From NCBI RefSeq assembly GCF_039522025.1, contig NZ_BAAADB010000012.1, positions 186,001 to 250,000 of the forward strand: a stretch of DNA of 64,000 nt, read 5' to 3'. Below the pieces are notes generated by a model. It searched no databases. It had not been told where the DNA came from and saw nothing but the letters and a program-made list of their open reading frames with translations. The stretch comes from Deinococcus depolymerans. GTDB lineage: Bacteria > Deinococcota > Deinococci > Deinococcales > Deinococcaceae. The number at the start of each line of letters is the position of its first letter. The stretch's first letter is position 1. A program made the translations under genes and the position numbers. Positions 28,448-37,344 of this stretch are shown in pieces.

Positions 28448-29190
28448 CGCTGCCCGCCTCCCACCCGGGCCGCGTCCGGCGGCAGCTGCGGGCCGCGCAC
28501 CTGGCCCTGACGTTCCTGACGACCCTGCCGCTGCCGCACGTCACCGAGATCCGGGACGGGGACTTCGCGCGGGCCAGCGCGTACTACCCGCTCGCCGGGT
28601 ACGCCGTGGGCGGCGTGGTGACGGGGCTGCTGTGGCTGGACGTGCCGCTGCCCGGCGGCGTGACCGCCGCGCTGGGCGTGGGCGCGTGGCTGCTGCTGAC
28701 CGGGATGCTGCACTTCGACGGACTGGTGGACAGCGCCGACGCCCTGTTCGCCATGAAGACCCCCGCGGAGCGGCTGGTGATCCTGCGCGACGTGCACGTG
28801 GGCGCGTTCGGACTGGCGACCGGGGGGCTGTCCCTGCTGCTGCTCTGGAGTCTGCTGTCGGCCCCCATTCCGCCGCTGGCGCCGCTGGTGGCTGCCGTGG
28901 CGGCGCGGACGCTGCTACTGATTCCCATGAACACCTACCCCGCCGCGCGTGCCGAGAGCCTGGGCGCCCGCTCGCGCGAGGGTCGCCTCTGGGCCGCGCT
29001 GCTGCTCGCCGCGCCCACCCTGCTGATCCCCGGCGCGTGGGCGGCGTGGCTCTCGGCCCTGGTGGGCGCGCTGCTGGTGGCGGCATTCGCGGCGCGGCGG
29101 CTGGGCGGCGGCCTGAACGGCGACACGTACGGCATGATCGTGGTCACGGCGGAACTGCTCGCGCTGACCGCGTTCGCCTGGGGTCGCTGA
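28444..29190 (+). CDS. cobS: Adenosylcobinamide-GDP ribazoletransferase
   Basis: 248 residues, polytopic membrane enzyme that joins adenosylcobinamide-GDP to alpha-ribazole in the last stage of cobalamin assembly. Family blocks: FLTTLPLP near the N-terminus, the Asp-rich [14 protein letters not shown] (about residues 93-106), and [13 protein letters not shown] near the C-terminus. ATG 28444 overlaps the regulator's stop (ATGA), so translation is coupled. cobC-like and cobT genes follow immediately. Confidence 0.93.
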   Translation: MTLPASHPGRVRRQLRAAHLALTFLTTLPLPHVTEIRDGDFARASAYYPLAGYAVGGVVTGLLWLDVPLPGGVTAALGVGAWLLLTGMLHFDGLVDSADALFAMKTPAERLVILRDVHVGAFGLATGGLSLLLLWSLLSAPIPPLAPLVAAVAARTLLLIPMNTYPAARAESLGARSREGRLWAALLLAAPTLLIPGAWAAWLSALVGALLVAAFAARRLGGGLNGDTYGMIVVTAELLALTAFAWGR

Positions 29191-29192
29191 GC

Positions 29193-29765
29193 ATGCCCGG
29201 GGGCCTGACGCTGCATCTGGTGCGTCACGCGCCCACCCTCCCGAACGCGCAGCGCCGTTACCCGCACCCGCACGAGGACGCGCCCCTCACGCCCGCCGGG
29301 GCAGAACTGGCCCGCCGCCTCGACCTGCCCCGGGGCGCGCTGGCGTTCACGTCCCCGCTGGGCCGCGCCCGGCAGACCGCGCGGCTGGCCGGCTTCCCGC
29401 ACGCCCTGCCCCAACCCGCGCTGGCAGAGGCGAGTTTCGGCGTGATGGCCGGGCACACCTGGACCGAACTGGAAGCCGCGCACGGCGACGCGCCCCGCAC
29501 CTGGATCGACGCGCTGGGCGACCCCCACAGCCCCCACGGTCCCCCCGGCGGCGACACCGGCCAGGGCTTTCACGCCCGCGTGCAGGCGTGGCTGGACACC
29601 CTGCCCGCCGGCGAGGCGGTGGCCTTCACGCACGCCGGGCCGCTGCTGGCCGCGCTGCGCCTCACCGTGGGCCTCGCGGCGGTCGCCACGCCGCCCGGCA
29701 CGGTCGCCACGCTGCGCCGCGAAGGGGGGCACTGGTGGCTGACCGCGCTGCGCCCGCCTCCCTGA
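29193..29765 (+). CDS. cobC: Histidine phosphatase, probable alpha-ribazole phosphatase
   Basis: 190 residues of the phosphoglycerate-mutase-like superfamily. The catalytic LHLVRHAPT (His at about residue 11) lies at the N-terminus, [13 protein letters not shown] at about 48-60, and the second catalytic His in FTHAGPL (about 149). The substrate is inferred from its place between cobS and cobT, where the enzyme removes the 5'-phosphate of alpha-ribazole phosphate. The superfamily is broad, so the gene name is moderately supported. Confidence 0.75.
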   Translation: MPGGLTLHLVRHAPTLPNAQRRYPHPHEDAPLTPAGAELARRLDLPRGALAFTSPLGRARQTARLAGFPHALPQPALAEASFGVMAGHTWTELEAAHGDAPRTWIDALGDPHSPHGPPGGDTGQGFHARVQAWLDTLPAGEAVAFTHAGPLLAALRLTVGLAAVATPPGTVATLRREGGHWWLTALRPPP

Positions 29766-29784
29766 ACGGGCAGAATGCCCGCTG

Positions 29785-30852
29785 ATGCATCCTGACCTGA
29801 CGGCCCTCCTGAACGCCATCCAGCCTGCCGACGCGGGGGTGATGACGCGGGCGCGGGCGCGGCAGGCGCAACTGACCAAACCCGCCGGGGCGCTGGGTGA
29901 TCTGGAAGACCTCGCCGTGCGGTTGGCGGGCGTGCTGGGCAGCGAGCGCCCCGACCCGCGCGGCGTGGCAGTCATCGTCGCGGCCGGGGATCACGGCGTG
30001 GCCCGCGCGGGCGTCAGCGCCTACCCGCCCGAGGTGACCCCGGCGATGGTCGCGAACTTCCTGGCGGACACGCCCGCCGGGCCGGGCGGCGCGGCCGTGA
30101 ACGCCCTGGCGCGGGCAGTGGGCGCGCGGGTGTACGTGATGGACGCCGGAGTGAACGCCGAGTTGCCGGAGCACCCGGCGCTGGTCCGCGCGGCCCTGCG
30201 GTGCGGCACGCATGACCTGAGCGTGCAGGCGGCCATGACACCGCAGGAGGCGCAGGCGCTGATCCTGGCAGGCGCGGCCCTGGCCCGCCGGGCCATCGAG
30301 GACGGCGCGGACATCCTGATTCCCGGCGAGATGGGCATCGGGAACACCACCCCGGCCGCCGCCATCACCGCCCGCCTCCTGAACCTGGACGCCGCGCAGG
30401 TCACGGGGCGCGGCACCGGCGTGGACGACGCGCGGCTGGCCCACAAGGTCGCCGTGATCCGCACGGCGCTGGACCGCACGCCCACCACCGACCCACTGGA
30501 GGTGCTCGCCCAGTTCGGCGGCTTCGAGATCGCGGCCATGCTGGGGGTCATGCTCCAGGCGGCAGCCTCACACCGGGCAGTGATCCTCGACGGTTTCGTG
30601 GAAGGCAGCGCCGCCCTGATCGGCGCCGCCCTCGCCCCGCACCTGCGCGACCACCTGTTCCCCGCCGGACAGTGCGCCGAGATCGGACACGCGGCGCAAC
30701 TCGCGCACCTGGGCCTGAAGCCCATGTTCCACCTGAACCTCCGCCTGGGCGAGGGCACCGGCGGCGTGCTGGCCGCGCCGATGCTGCTCGGCGCGGCCGC
30801 CACCCTCCGCGAGATGCGAACCTTCGCCGAGGCGGGCGTGCCGGGCGCCTGA
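29785..30852 (+). CDS. cobT: Nicotinate-nucleotide--dimethylbenzimidazole phosphoribosyltransferase
   Basis: 355 residues, the usual length. It makes alpha-ribazole 5'-phosphate from dimethylbenzimidazole and nicotinate mononucleotide. Family blocks: LTKPAGALGDLEDLAV, VAAGDHGVARAGVSAYP, GEMGIGNTTPAAA, and the active-site region LRLGEGTGGVLAAP near the C-terminus. A CAGAAT box lies at 29771-29776. The stop codon TGA (30850-30852) is also the left target duplication of repeat copy B. Last gene of the regulator-cobS-cobC-cobT unit. Confidence 0.95.
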   Translation: MHPDLTALLNAIQPADAGVMTRARARQAQLTKPAGALGDLEDLAVRLAGVLGSERPDPRGVAVIVAAGDHGVARAGVSAYPPEVTPAMVANFLADTPAGPGGAAVNALARAVGARVYVMDAGVNAELPEHPALVRAALRCGTHDLSVQAAMTPQEAQALILAGAALARRAIEDGADILIPGEMGIGNTTPAAAITARLLNLDAAQVTGRGTGVDDARLAHKVAVIRTALDRTPTTDPLEVLAQFGGFEIAAMLGVMLQAAASHRAVILDGFVEGSAALIGAALAPHLRDHLFPAGQCAEIGHAAQLAHLGLKPMFHLNLRLGEGTGGVLAAPMLLGAAATLREMRTFAEAGVPGA

Positions 30853-31007
30853 TACGGACTGCCGTTTGTTTCGCCGAAAATCCGGAACTTCACCGGATTG
30901 CCAGCTCCACGTCCGGAACCCGCCCAGCTCCTCCTCTGCGGAGCAGCTCTACGAGTCGCATCCGCTCGGATTGAACGGCTTTGTCAGCCATTCAATCGGA
31001 GTCCGTA
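30853..31007 (+). mobile_element. MITE-like TACGGA repeat, copy B (long subfamily)
   Basis: 155-bp non-coding element with TACGGA termini, flanked by TGA at 30850-30852 (the cobT stop codon) and TGA at 31008-31010. The stem-loop GATTGAA/TTCAATC lies close to the right end. Contains the CTCTGCGGAGCAGCTCT-type insert shared with copies C and D. Confidence 0.88.
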
Positions 31008-31104
31008 TGAGGCGAGGAGCAGGAGCGGAGTCAGGGCCGCTACCCCCGGCGGGCATCCGTCAGATGACGCAGCGGCCCGCCCGCATCCCGGTTACGCTGG
31101 GCGC

Positions 31105-31590
31105 ATGACCCGCTGGGCGGCCCTGCGCGCAGTCCTCTCACCCCGCACGGTGCTGGGAACGGGCCTGGACGCGTTGCTGATCGGGACGCTGTGCCTGCTG
31201 TGGCTCACGCGGCTGTTCTGGGGACACCCCTACATGCGCGTGACCGACGAGTGGACGAAGTTCATGTTCTTCGTGCCCATCACGGGATCGGTGGGCGTGG
31301 CGGCGTGGTTGTGCAGCCTGGGTCTGGCCGCGTGGCACCGCCCGCTCGACACGGCGTGGTGGCGCGTGGCGGCACAGGGGCTGCTGACGGGCGTGCTGGT
31401 GTCGTTCGTGGCGGGCGCGCTGTACTCGCTGCATGACCTGCTGAGCGCACCTCTGATTGTCCTGAGCCTGCTGCCGGTCGCGGCCACCATGGCGGTCATG
31501 ATGGCGGCCATGTCGGGCCTGCTGCCGGTGGTGGGCTTCCTGACGAATCGCAGTGCCGCGTGGGTGCGCCGCCACGCGCAGGGGAGGTGA
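31105..31590 (+). CDS. Integral membrane protein of unknown function
   Basis: 161 residues with four membrane segments (about residues 18-37, 55-77, 88-110 and 118-147) and basic ends, giving an inside-in topology. No recognised domain. ATG 31105 is chosen because TACGCT (31093-31098) lies 6 nt upstream; the upstream in-frame region is repeat copy B. The next gene starts about 50 bp later with its own -10-like box. Confidence 0.75.
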   Translation: MTRWAALRAVLSPRTVLGTGLDALLIGTLCLLWLTRLFWGHPYMRVTDEWTKFMFFVPITGSVGVAAWLCSLGLAAWHRPLDTAWWRVAAQGLLTGVLVSFVAGALYSLHDLLSAPLIVLSLLPVAATMAVMMAAMSGLLPVVGFLTNRSAAWVRRHAQGR

Positions 31591-31643
31591 CCTGAAGGCG
31601 GCGGTCATGGTGGGCGGCGCGCCGTTCAGCGAGAATGGCGCGC

Positions 31644-31889
31644 ATGAGTGACCGGGAATTGAATTTTGCGCGGGAGATTCTGGGCAGCCGCAGTTACCGG
31701 GACGTGCCGGACGACGAGGTGCTGCGCGAGGCCGAGCGGTTGCTGGGTGACTGGATGAGCGGCGAGGCGCGCATGGAACGCCCAAAACTGTACGACCATT
31801 ACGCGCTGCTGCTGCTGGCCCTGACGCGGCAGGTGCGGGCGCTGGAGTCGCGCGTGAGCGAACTGGAAGCCGCGCGGGAGCCGCAGTGA
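31644..31889 (+). CDS. Small conserved-looking protein upstream of trpF
   Basis: 81 residues, soluble and charged, ending in a short coiled-coil-like helix (about residues 55-78: [20 protein letters not shown]). No recognised domain. GAGAAT (31631-31636) lies 7 nt before the ATG at 31644; an in-frame ATG at 31635 overlaps that box. Its TGA overlaps the GTG of trpF (GTGA), so the two are translationally coupled. Confidence 0.75.
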   Translation: MSDRELNFAREILGSRSYRDVPDDEVLREAERLLGDWMSGEARMERPKLYDHYALLLLALTRQVRALESRVSELEAAREPQ

Positions 31890-32494
31890 CGGTGCGGGTG
31901 AAGGTGTGCGGCACGACCAGCGTGCGCGACGCGGTCCTGAGTGCCGAGGCCGGGGTGGACGCGCTGGGCTTCATCTTCGCGCCGGTCAGCAGGCGGCTGG
32001 TGACGCCGCAGGTGGCGCGCGAGGCGGGCCTGAACGTGGGGCCGGTCGTGGCACGCATCGGCGTCTTTCTGGGCCAGGGGCTGGACGAGGTGCTGCGCAC
32101 CGCGGAGGCCGCGCGCGTCAGTGCCGTGCAGCTTCACGGGCCTTTGTCAAGTCTTTACGTGAGGCAGGTCGCCGCGTATTATCCCGTTCTGCGTGTCGTG
32201 CGCCCCGCCGATCTGGCGGCGGAGGCCGACATGTGGAGGGACGAACCCGGCGTGACCCTGATGCTGGACGCCCCGGAACCGGGCGGTGGTGTGCCGCTCG
32301 ACTGGGCGGCGCTACGCGACGTGTTCCCGCGCGGGGCGTGGCTGGCCGGTGGGCTCGGCCCGGCGAACGTGGCGGCGGCCATTCAGGCCCTGAGGCCAGC
32401 CGCGGTCGACGCGGTCAGTCGGCTGGAAGCCAGGGCCGGCGTGAAGGACGGGCAGCTGGTGAGTGACTTCGTCCGTGCAGTCCGGTCCCTGTAA
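31886..32494 (+). CDS. trpF: Phosphoribosylanthranilate isomerase
   Basis: 202 residues forming a TIM barrel; third step of tryptophan synthesis. Active-site Cys in VKVCGTTS (residue 8) and Asp in [10 protein letters not shown], with the phosphate-binding [14 protein letters not shown] and [15 protein letters not shown] near the C-terminus. GTG at 31886 overlaps the preceding gene's stop. No other trp gene is present in the window. Confidence 0.92.
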   Translation: MTVRVKVCGTTSVRDAVLSAEAGVDALGFIFAPVSRRLVTPQVAREAGLNVGPVVARIGVFLGQGLDEVLRTAEAARVSAVQLHGPLSSLYVRQVAAYYPVLRVVRPADLAAEADMWRDEPGVTLMLDAPEPGGGVPLDWAALRDVFPRGAWLAGGLGPANVAAAIQALRPAAVDAVSRLEARAGVKDGQLVSDFVRAVRSL

Positions 32495-32504
32495 CCAACA
32501 GGAG

Positions 32505-32673
32505 TTATCCACAGTGAAACGGAAGCCTGTGGATAACCGGCGCCCTGATGCGGAAGTGCGCGTGCCGCGTGACATTCTGCGACCGGGACGAACAAAAGAC
32601 AGGCTGTCTGCCCTCCGGTGCGGACGCTTATCCACAGGCTTTCCACAGGGGTTGTGGATAAGCCTGTGGATAA
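32505..32673. other. Cluster of five perfect DnaA boxes (plus one near-match)
   Basis: TTATCCACA occurs on the plus strand at 32505-32513 and 32628-32636 and on the minus strand at 32528-32536, 32653-32661 and 32665-32673; CTTTCCACA at 32639-32647 is a near-match. The cluster lies in a 337-bp gap (32495-32831) with no protein gene I believe in. There is no dnaA or dnaN nearby and no obvious AT-rich unwinding element, so a DnaA-binding reservoir (datA-like), a timing element or a displaced or secondary origin are all possible. Confidence 0.85.
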
Positions 32674-32831
32674 CTTTGGGAATTCACGCCGTGCGGCGCG
32701 GCCCCCCCGACCGGCGGCAGCACGGACGGCGCGCCGCAGAACGGCCCGCTCTGAACTCACTGTGTCAATGACCGCGATTCTACCGGTCGTGCCGGGCGCT
32801 GTACAGCCAGTCTGCACCCCCCACCCGCCCC

Positions 32832-33680
32832 TCACGGCAGGCCGAACCAGCCGGCCAGCACCCGCCCGGCCTCCACCACGTTCACGGGCGACCCCAGGTT
32901 CACGCCGGACCCCGCGAACGGCACGCGCGCCCGCGTGTGGCCCTTCACGCCCAGGTCCTCCAGGTTCCCGTGATCGCTGCTGACCACCACCCGCGCCCCC
33001 GCGTCCAGCAGTCCGGCCAGCAGGGCGTCCACCCGGCGCAGGTACGTGCGGCCCGCCGTCAGCGCGTCCGGCGGGACCGGCTGCGCGCCCGCGTGCCCCA
33101 GCAGGTCCCCGAACCACAGGTCCGCCGCGATCAGGTCATGCCCGGCTACGGCGTCCGCCAGGGCCGCGCCCAGCTGCCCCCAGCGTTCAGGGCTGCCTTC
33201 CTCCGGCCAGGGACGCGCGTACCCCAGGCCCAGCGTCGCGCCCACCAGCGGCACGCCCGGCGGGTTCAGCGGCCACCCCGCCGCGCGGAACGAGAACGGA
33301 AAGCACCCCATGCGGTTCCGGCCCCCTGCCGCCGCCGCCTCGAAGTAAGCCGGAACGTAATGGTTCACCAGCGCTGCCCGGCCGCCCGCCCGCGCCAGCC
33401 GCACCGGCAGGCTCTGCGCAGCCAGCAGGCGTTGCAGCGTCGGCCCCGGCTGCGGCCCGAAATGCTCACCCATCAGGGCCACGGCGTCCGTCCCGGTCAA
33501 CCAGCAGGCCTGCCCCGTCCCGGACTGCGGCAGGCCCGGCACGCCCAGCGTCGCGTCCAGACACCGGCCCGCGTCCACCAGCGGCCGCAGCGCCGGGAGG
33601 TCCTGCTCCCACACGCTGCCCGGCGGCGCGTCATGCGGGTGCCCCACGCCGTCCAGCGCCAGCCACACGATTCCCCTCAT
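32832..33680 (-). CDS. Alkaline-phosphatase-superfamily metalloenzyme
   Basis: 282 residues. N-terminal [19 protein letters not shown] with a metal-ligand Asp at about residue 10, [15 protein letters not shown] with the nucleophile-like Ser/Thr region (about 50-64), and C-terminal [24 protein letters not shown] with Asp-His-Gly and His metal ligands. The motifs resemble cofactor-independent phosphoglycerate mutase and phosphopentomutase, but the protein is much shorter than either. The substrate is unknown. Confidence 0.8.
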   Translation of the reverse strand: MRGIVWLALDGVGHPHDAPPGSVWEQDLPALRPLVDAGRCLDATLGVPGLPQSGTGQACWLTGTDAVALMGEHFGPQPGPTLQRLLAAQSLPVRLARAGGRAALVNHYVPAYFEAAAAGGRNRMGCFPFSFRAAGWPLNPPGVPLVGATLGLGYARPWPEEGSPERWGQLGAALADAVAGHDLIAADLWFGDLLGHAGAQPVPPDALTAGRTYLRRVDALLAGLLDAGARVVVSSDHGNLEDLGVKGHTRARVPFAGSGVNLGSPVNVVEAGRVLAGWFGLP

Positions 33681-33815
33681 GCGTGCTCCATCCGGGCAGC
33701 ATAGTCCGCGTGGCCTGGATCACCGTGAGGGTCACACCGTCCACCTGCGGTGTGATCTGCACTGCAATTGACCCACCACCGTGATACGCTGTCAACATAA
33801 TCAGGAGGCGAACTC

Positions 33816-34220
33816 ATGAGCTACACCGTACAGATCCTCGACGAGACCACCACCCGCCCCCACCCCACCCCGGCCCTCACCCTCGACTTCACCGAGGAAA
33901 CCGTCACCATCCGCGAACTCATCCGCCGCCGCGTCTACCAGGAATGCACCGACCACAACGCCACCCAGACCCAACGCTTCCGGGGGCTCGTCATCCCCGA
34001 AGGCATGGAACGCGACCTGAACAGCCCCACCCCCCCACGCCCACACCGCGTCCACTGGGAACAGCAGTACGCCCGCGCCACCGAAGCCTTCACCCGCAAC
34101 GGCCTGATCATCCTGATCGGCGACCAGCAGGCCGAGAGCCTCGACGAGACCGTCACCCTGCGCCTCGACGAACCACTGGACGTCACCTTCCTCAAACTCA
34201 CCCCACTGGTGGGGGGCTGA
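33816..34220 (+). CDS. Small protein with beta-grasp-like pattern ending in Gly-Gly
   Basis: 134 residues, not recognised. The first 50 residues alternate in a strand-strand-helix pattern (YTVQILDE, LTLDF, TVTIRELIRRRVYQ). A polar insert follows (about 50-95), then LIILIGDQQAESLDETVTLR, and the protein ends LKLTPLVGG. The order, and the terminal Gly-Gly right before the stop, resemble ubiquitin-like beta-grasp proteins; this is a visual comparison only. AGGAGG lies 7-8 nt before the ATG. It is 3 bp from the DUF4132 gene, so they form an operon. Confidence 0.8.
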   Translation: MSYTVQILDETTTRPHPTPALTLDFTEETVTIRELIRRRVYQECTDHNATQTQRFRGLVIPEGMERDLNSPTPPRPHRVHWEQQYARATEAFTRNGLIILIGDQQAESLDETVTLRLDEPLDVTFLKLTPLVGG

Positions 34221-34223
34221 GCG

Positions 34224-37151
34224 ATGATCACCACGACAACCAGCCATGGACGACATCAGATTAACGGGCGAGAGGTGGACGAGGCGACCTTCACCGCATT
34301 TCAGCAGCTTCTGACCCCTGCGGAGGCGGAGGCCAACCGGATCAACACGCTGCTGGAAGGCGAAGAGTTACGCCACGCAGCGGTTCGGCATCTGCTCAGT
34401 GAGGCCATCCGGCCCCACGCGGCCCTTCTGAAACCCGAGCTGGTCGCCGGGTGCGTGATGACCGCGTGGCAGCACTTCACCCCACCTGCGACGACCCTCC
34501 TGCACGAATGGTTCGGCCTCACCGCCGAGGTGCAGGGGCTTCTGCTGCCCCGTCTGCGCCACGCTGCGGCGGATGAAACCGCTCCGCTGCGGGTCGCCGC
34601 CACAGCGGCCGTCCGTCACCTGGACGAACTGCGTGATCTGGAACAGCGACTCGCTGACGCATCCGGGGAGGACGCGGCGAATCTATGGCTGGCCCTGCTC
34701 GTGAAACAGGTGCGCCTTGGACGCTATGACACGTCTCAGGTGCGGCAGCCCCCCCCGCTCCCCAGCATCCCAGCGGGTCAGCAGGGCTACCTGCTGGGCC
34801 GGGTCCTTGACCTTCACACCTCTGCACATCCTCAGACGGCGCCGCCACAGGTGGGGTGGAGGGAAGCTCCCAACGCCTGGAAGACAGCGTCTGACACGGC
34901 ACTTCCCCACCTGCTTCAGGAAATTGGCGACGACGAGATCGCCCGTATCCTGGCTGTCAGGGTCGAACCGGAGGCCGCCCCTCTGAGTGCCTACGCCGAT
35001 GTGTCCACCAAGGCATTCCTGCCTGCCCTGGTACAGAGGGCCACCAAGACCGCCATCTTGTCCCCATTGGCCCTGGCCGCAGCGCGGCGCTCGGCACTGG
35101 TGACCTACTGGGGACCAACGGCTGAAAAGTACCCGTGGTGGAGCAGTGTTTCTAACATCTTGACGCCGGAACTGAATCCCGGTGAGGCGTGGTCGGATGC
35201 GGTGCTGGCTCGCCTGGACGCCCTGCCCCCGGAGCGGCGGGAGCCGTGGCCTGCGCTGATGGCGTTCGCGCGCACGGCGACAGCGGGCAAACCCACGGCG
35301 AAGTGGCTCAGGGATGCCGGAGCGCACGTGAAGGCGGTCGGGGCGGCGCCCTTCCGGGAGGTGTTGACGGACGCGTTGCCGCTGCTGTCCAGGCCCCGGA
35401 CGTTCCGCCTGAATCCCGGACAGTACGGTGGTGATCCGAACCTGCTGCTGGACGAGTTCAACGCGCTGTCCCTGAAGGGGCTGCTGTGGATGGTGCCGCT
35501 GGCGGCGGATGACGCGTTGACGCGGGCGGTGGCGGGTGTGGCAGAGGCGGCGCTGCGGAAGGTGCCGGGCGTGGGGCCGCGCGCGCCGAAGATCGCGAAC
35601 GCGGCGGTGTACGCGCTGTCGCGCACGGAGTCTGGGGCGGCGCTGTCGGCGCTGGCGCGACTGAACACGACCGTGACGTTCAAGGGCACGCTGAAGGAGG
35701 TGCGCAAGGCGCTGGATGTGGTGGCGGCGCGCCTGAACGTGACGCCGGACGAACTGCTGGAACTGGGCACGCCCACCCTGGGTCTGGGCGTGGTCGGCGA
35801 GCGGGTGGAGGTACTGGGGGACGTGCAGGTGCGGCTGAGCGTGGACGCGCGGGGCGCGCATCTGGAGTTCTCCCGCGCTGGTAAGCCGCTGAAAAGCGTG
35901 CCGGCGGCCGTGAAGAAGGACTTCGCGGAGGACCTGAAGGAGTTGAAGGCCGCGCAGAAGGAGGCCGAGCAGGTCACGGCGGCCCTGGCGCAGCGGCTGG
36001 ACGCGCTGATGATCGAACCCCGCACCTGGGTGGGCGCAGCGTGGCTGGAACGGTATCTGAATCACCCGCTGGCCGGGACGGTGGCGCGCCGCCTGATCTG
36101 GCTGGTGGACGGCCTGCCCGCGCTGTGGGCTGAGGGTGACCTGCGGGACGTGCAGGGCGAGCCAGTGGCGGTGGCGCTGACCTCGGTCGTGGCGCTGTGG
36201 CACCCGATCGGGCGGAACGTGGATGAGGTGCTGGCGTGGCGCGCGCGGCTGGAGGCGCTGGACGTGCGGCAGCCGTTCAAGCAGGCGTGGCGTGAAGTGT
36301 ACGTGCTGACGGACGCGGAGCGGCGTACGGGCACGTACTCGAACCGCTTCGCGGGGCACATTCTCAGGCAGCATCAGTTCCATGCGCTGGCGGCGCTGCG
36401 CGGGTGGCGCAACCGCCTGCGCCTGATGGTGGACGATTCCTACCCGCCCGCCATGCGTGACCTGCCCGCCTACGGCCTGCGCGCCGAGTACTGGATCGAG
36501 GGCGTCGGCGAGGACTACGGGACGGACAGCACGGAGTCCGGCGCGTACCTGCGCCTGACGACGGATCAGGTGCGCTTCTACCCGCTGGCCGCGCCAGAGA
36601 ATCACGCGCACGCCGGGGGTGGCGGGTACAGCATGTGGGTGAATCAGGCGCAGCAGCCCCTGAATCCGCTGCCGCTGGCTGACATCCCGCCGCTGGTGCT
36701 GTCGGAGGTGCTGCGGGACGTGGACCTGTTCGTGGGCGTCGCGTCCGTCGGCAATGACCCGACGTGGCAGGACGGCGGTCCGGGCGGCCGCTTCCGGGAG
36801 TACTGGCAGTCGTACTCCTTCGGGGAACTGAACGAGACGGCCAGGACCCGCGCCGCGTACCTCGAACGCCTCATTCCGCGCCTGAAAATCCGGGACCGCC
36901 TCTCACTGGATGGCCGGTTCCTGCGGGTGCAGGGCGACCGGCGCGCGTACCGCATTCATCTGGGGTCTAGCAACATCCTGATGGAACCCAACGACCAGTA
37001 CCTGTGCATCATCCCCGGCGGCAAGGGCAGTGGCCCGGACGTGGATTTCGACGGGGACCGGGTGCTGTCCCTGGTACTCAGCAAGGCGTTCCTGCTGGCC
37101 GACGATACCGCCATCACCGACCCCGTGATCCTGAACCAGCTGGCCCGCTGA
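34224..37151 (+). CDS. DUF4132-family giant protein
   Basis: 975 residues. The N-terminal two thirds are helical and repeat-like. About residues 690-975 carry the conserved C-terminal part, with AGHILRQHQFHALAALRGWRN, YPLAAPENHAHAGGGGYSMW, VLRDVDLFVGVASVGNDPTW and FLRVQGDRRAYRIHLGSSNI. The family includes E. coli YehI/MolR, whose relatives occur with MoxR ATPases and vWA proteins; neither is present here. No enzymatic activity can be read from the sequence. It follows the small Gly-Gly protein and is terminated by miniature unit 2. Confidence 0.8.
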   Translation: MITTTTSHGRHQINGREVDEATFTAFQQLLTPAEAEANRINTLLEGEELRHAAVRHLLSEAIRPHAALLKPELVAGCVMTAWQHFTPPATTLLHEWFGLTAEVQGLLLPRLRHAAADETAPLRVAATAAVRHLDELRDLEQRLADASGEDAANLWLALLVKQVRLGRYDTSQVRQPPPLPSIPAGQQGYLLGRVLDLHTSAHPQTAPPQVGWREAPNAWKTASDTALPHLLQEIGDDEIARILAVRVEPEAAPLSAYADVSTKAFLPALVQRATKTAILSPLALAAARRSALVTYWGPTAEKYPWWSSVSNILTPELNPGEAWSDAVLARLDALPPERREPWPALMAFARTATAGKPTAKWLRDAGAHVKAVGAAPFREVLTDALPLLSRPRTFRLNPGQYGGDPNLLLDEFNALSLKGLLWMVPLAADDALTRAVAGVAEAALRKVPGVGPRAPKIANAAVYALSRTESGAALSALARLNTTVTFKGTLKEVRKALDVVAARLNVTPDELLELGTPTLGLGVVGERVEVLGDVQVRLSVDARGAHLEFSRAGKPLKSVPAAVKKDFAEDLKELKAAQKEAEQVTAALAQRLDALMIEPRTWVGAAWLERYLNHPLAGTVARRLIWLVDGLPALWAEGDLRDVQGEPVAVALTSVVALWHPIGRNVDEVLAWRARLEALDVRQPFKQAWREVYVLTDAERRTGTYSNRFAGHILRQHQFHALAALRGWRNRLRLMVDDSYPPAMRDLPAYGLRAEYWIEGVGEDYGTDSTESGAYLRLTTDQVRFYPLAAPENHAHAGGGGYSMWVNQAQQPLNPLPLADIPPLVLSEVLRDVDLFVGVASVGNDPTWQDGGPGGRFREYWQSYSFGELNETARTRAAYLERLIPRLKIRDRLSLDGRFLRVQGDRRAYRIHLGSSNILMEPNDQYLCIIPGGKGSGPDVDFDGDRVLSLVLSKAFLLADDTAITDPVILNQLAR

Positions 37152-37215
37152 ACGCCCTCGCCTCCAACCGGGACCGGGTCATGCAGCGTGCGTGACCCGC
37201 TCCCGCCCGCATATC

Positions 37216-37281
37216 TTGACCGTCCCTGCATACCGCGCTATATTCTTGGACATCACCGCCCGCTAGGCGGTTTTTTTTATT
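37216..37281 (+). ncRNA. Miniature transcription unit 2 (promoter plus terminator)
   Basis: TTGACC (37216-37221), 17-bp spacer, TATATT (37239-37244), then only 10 nt later an intrinsic terminator, ACCGCC-CGCTA-GGCGGT (37255-37271) with an 8-T run. If transcription starts 7 nt after the -10, the RNA would be about 28-35 nt. The spacer CCTGCATACCGCGC is shared almost exactly with unit 3 and largely with unit 1. It lies between DUF4132 and the RNA-repair island. Confidence 0.6.
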
Positions 37282-37344
37282 GCTCCCTTCGCCTGCGCCG
37301 GATGGCGGATGCTGCGACCCCCCGCCGCCAGCTAGCGTGCGGGC

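Noticed and set aside
28250..28450. Cobalamin riboswitch ahead of cobS
   Set aside because: The cobS start is overlapped by the regulator's coding sequence and no B12-box-like sequence was recognised.
32463..32771. Reading frame across the DnaA-box region
   Set aside because: The DNA is explained by DnaA boxes; the translation has no recognisable feature and the start lies inside trpF.
32495..32831. Calling the DnaA-box cluster oriC
   Set aside because: No dnaA, dnaN, gyrB or similar gene is near and I see no unwinding element. Left as a cluster with open function.
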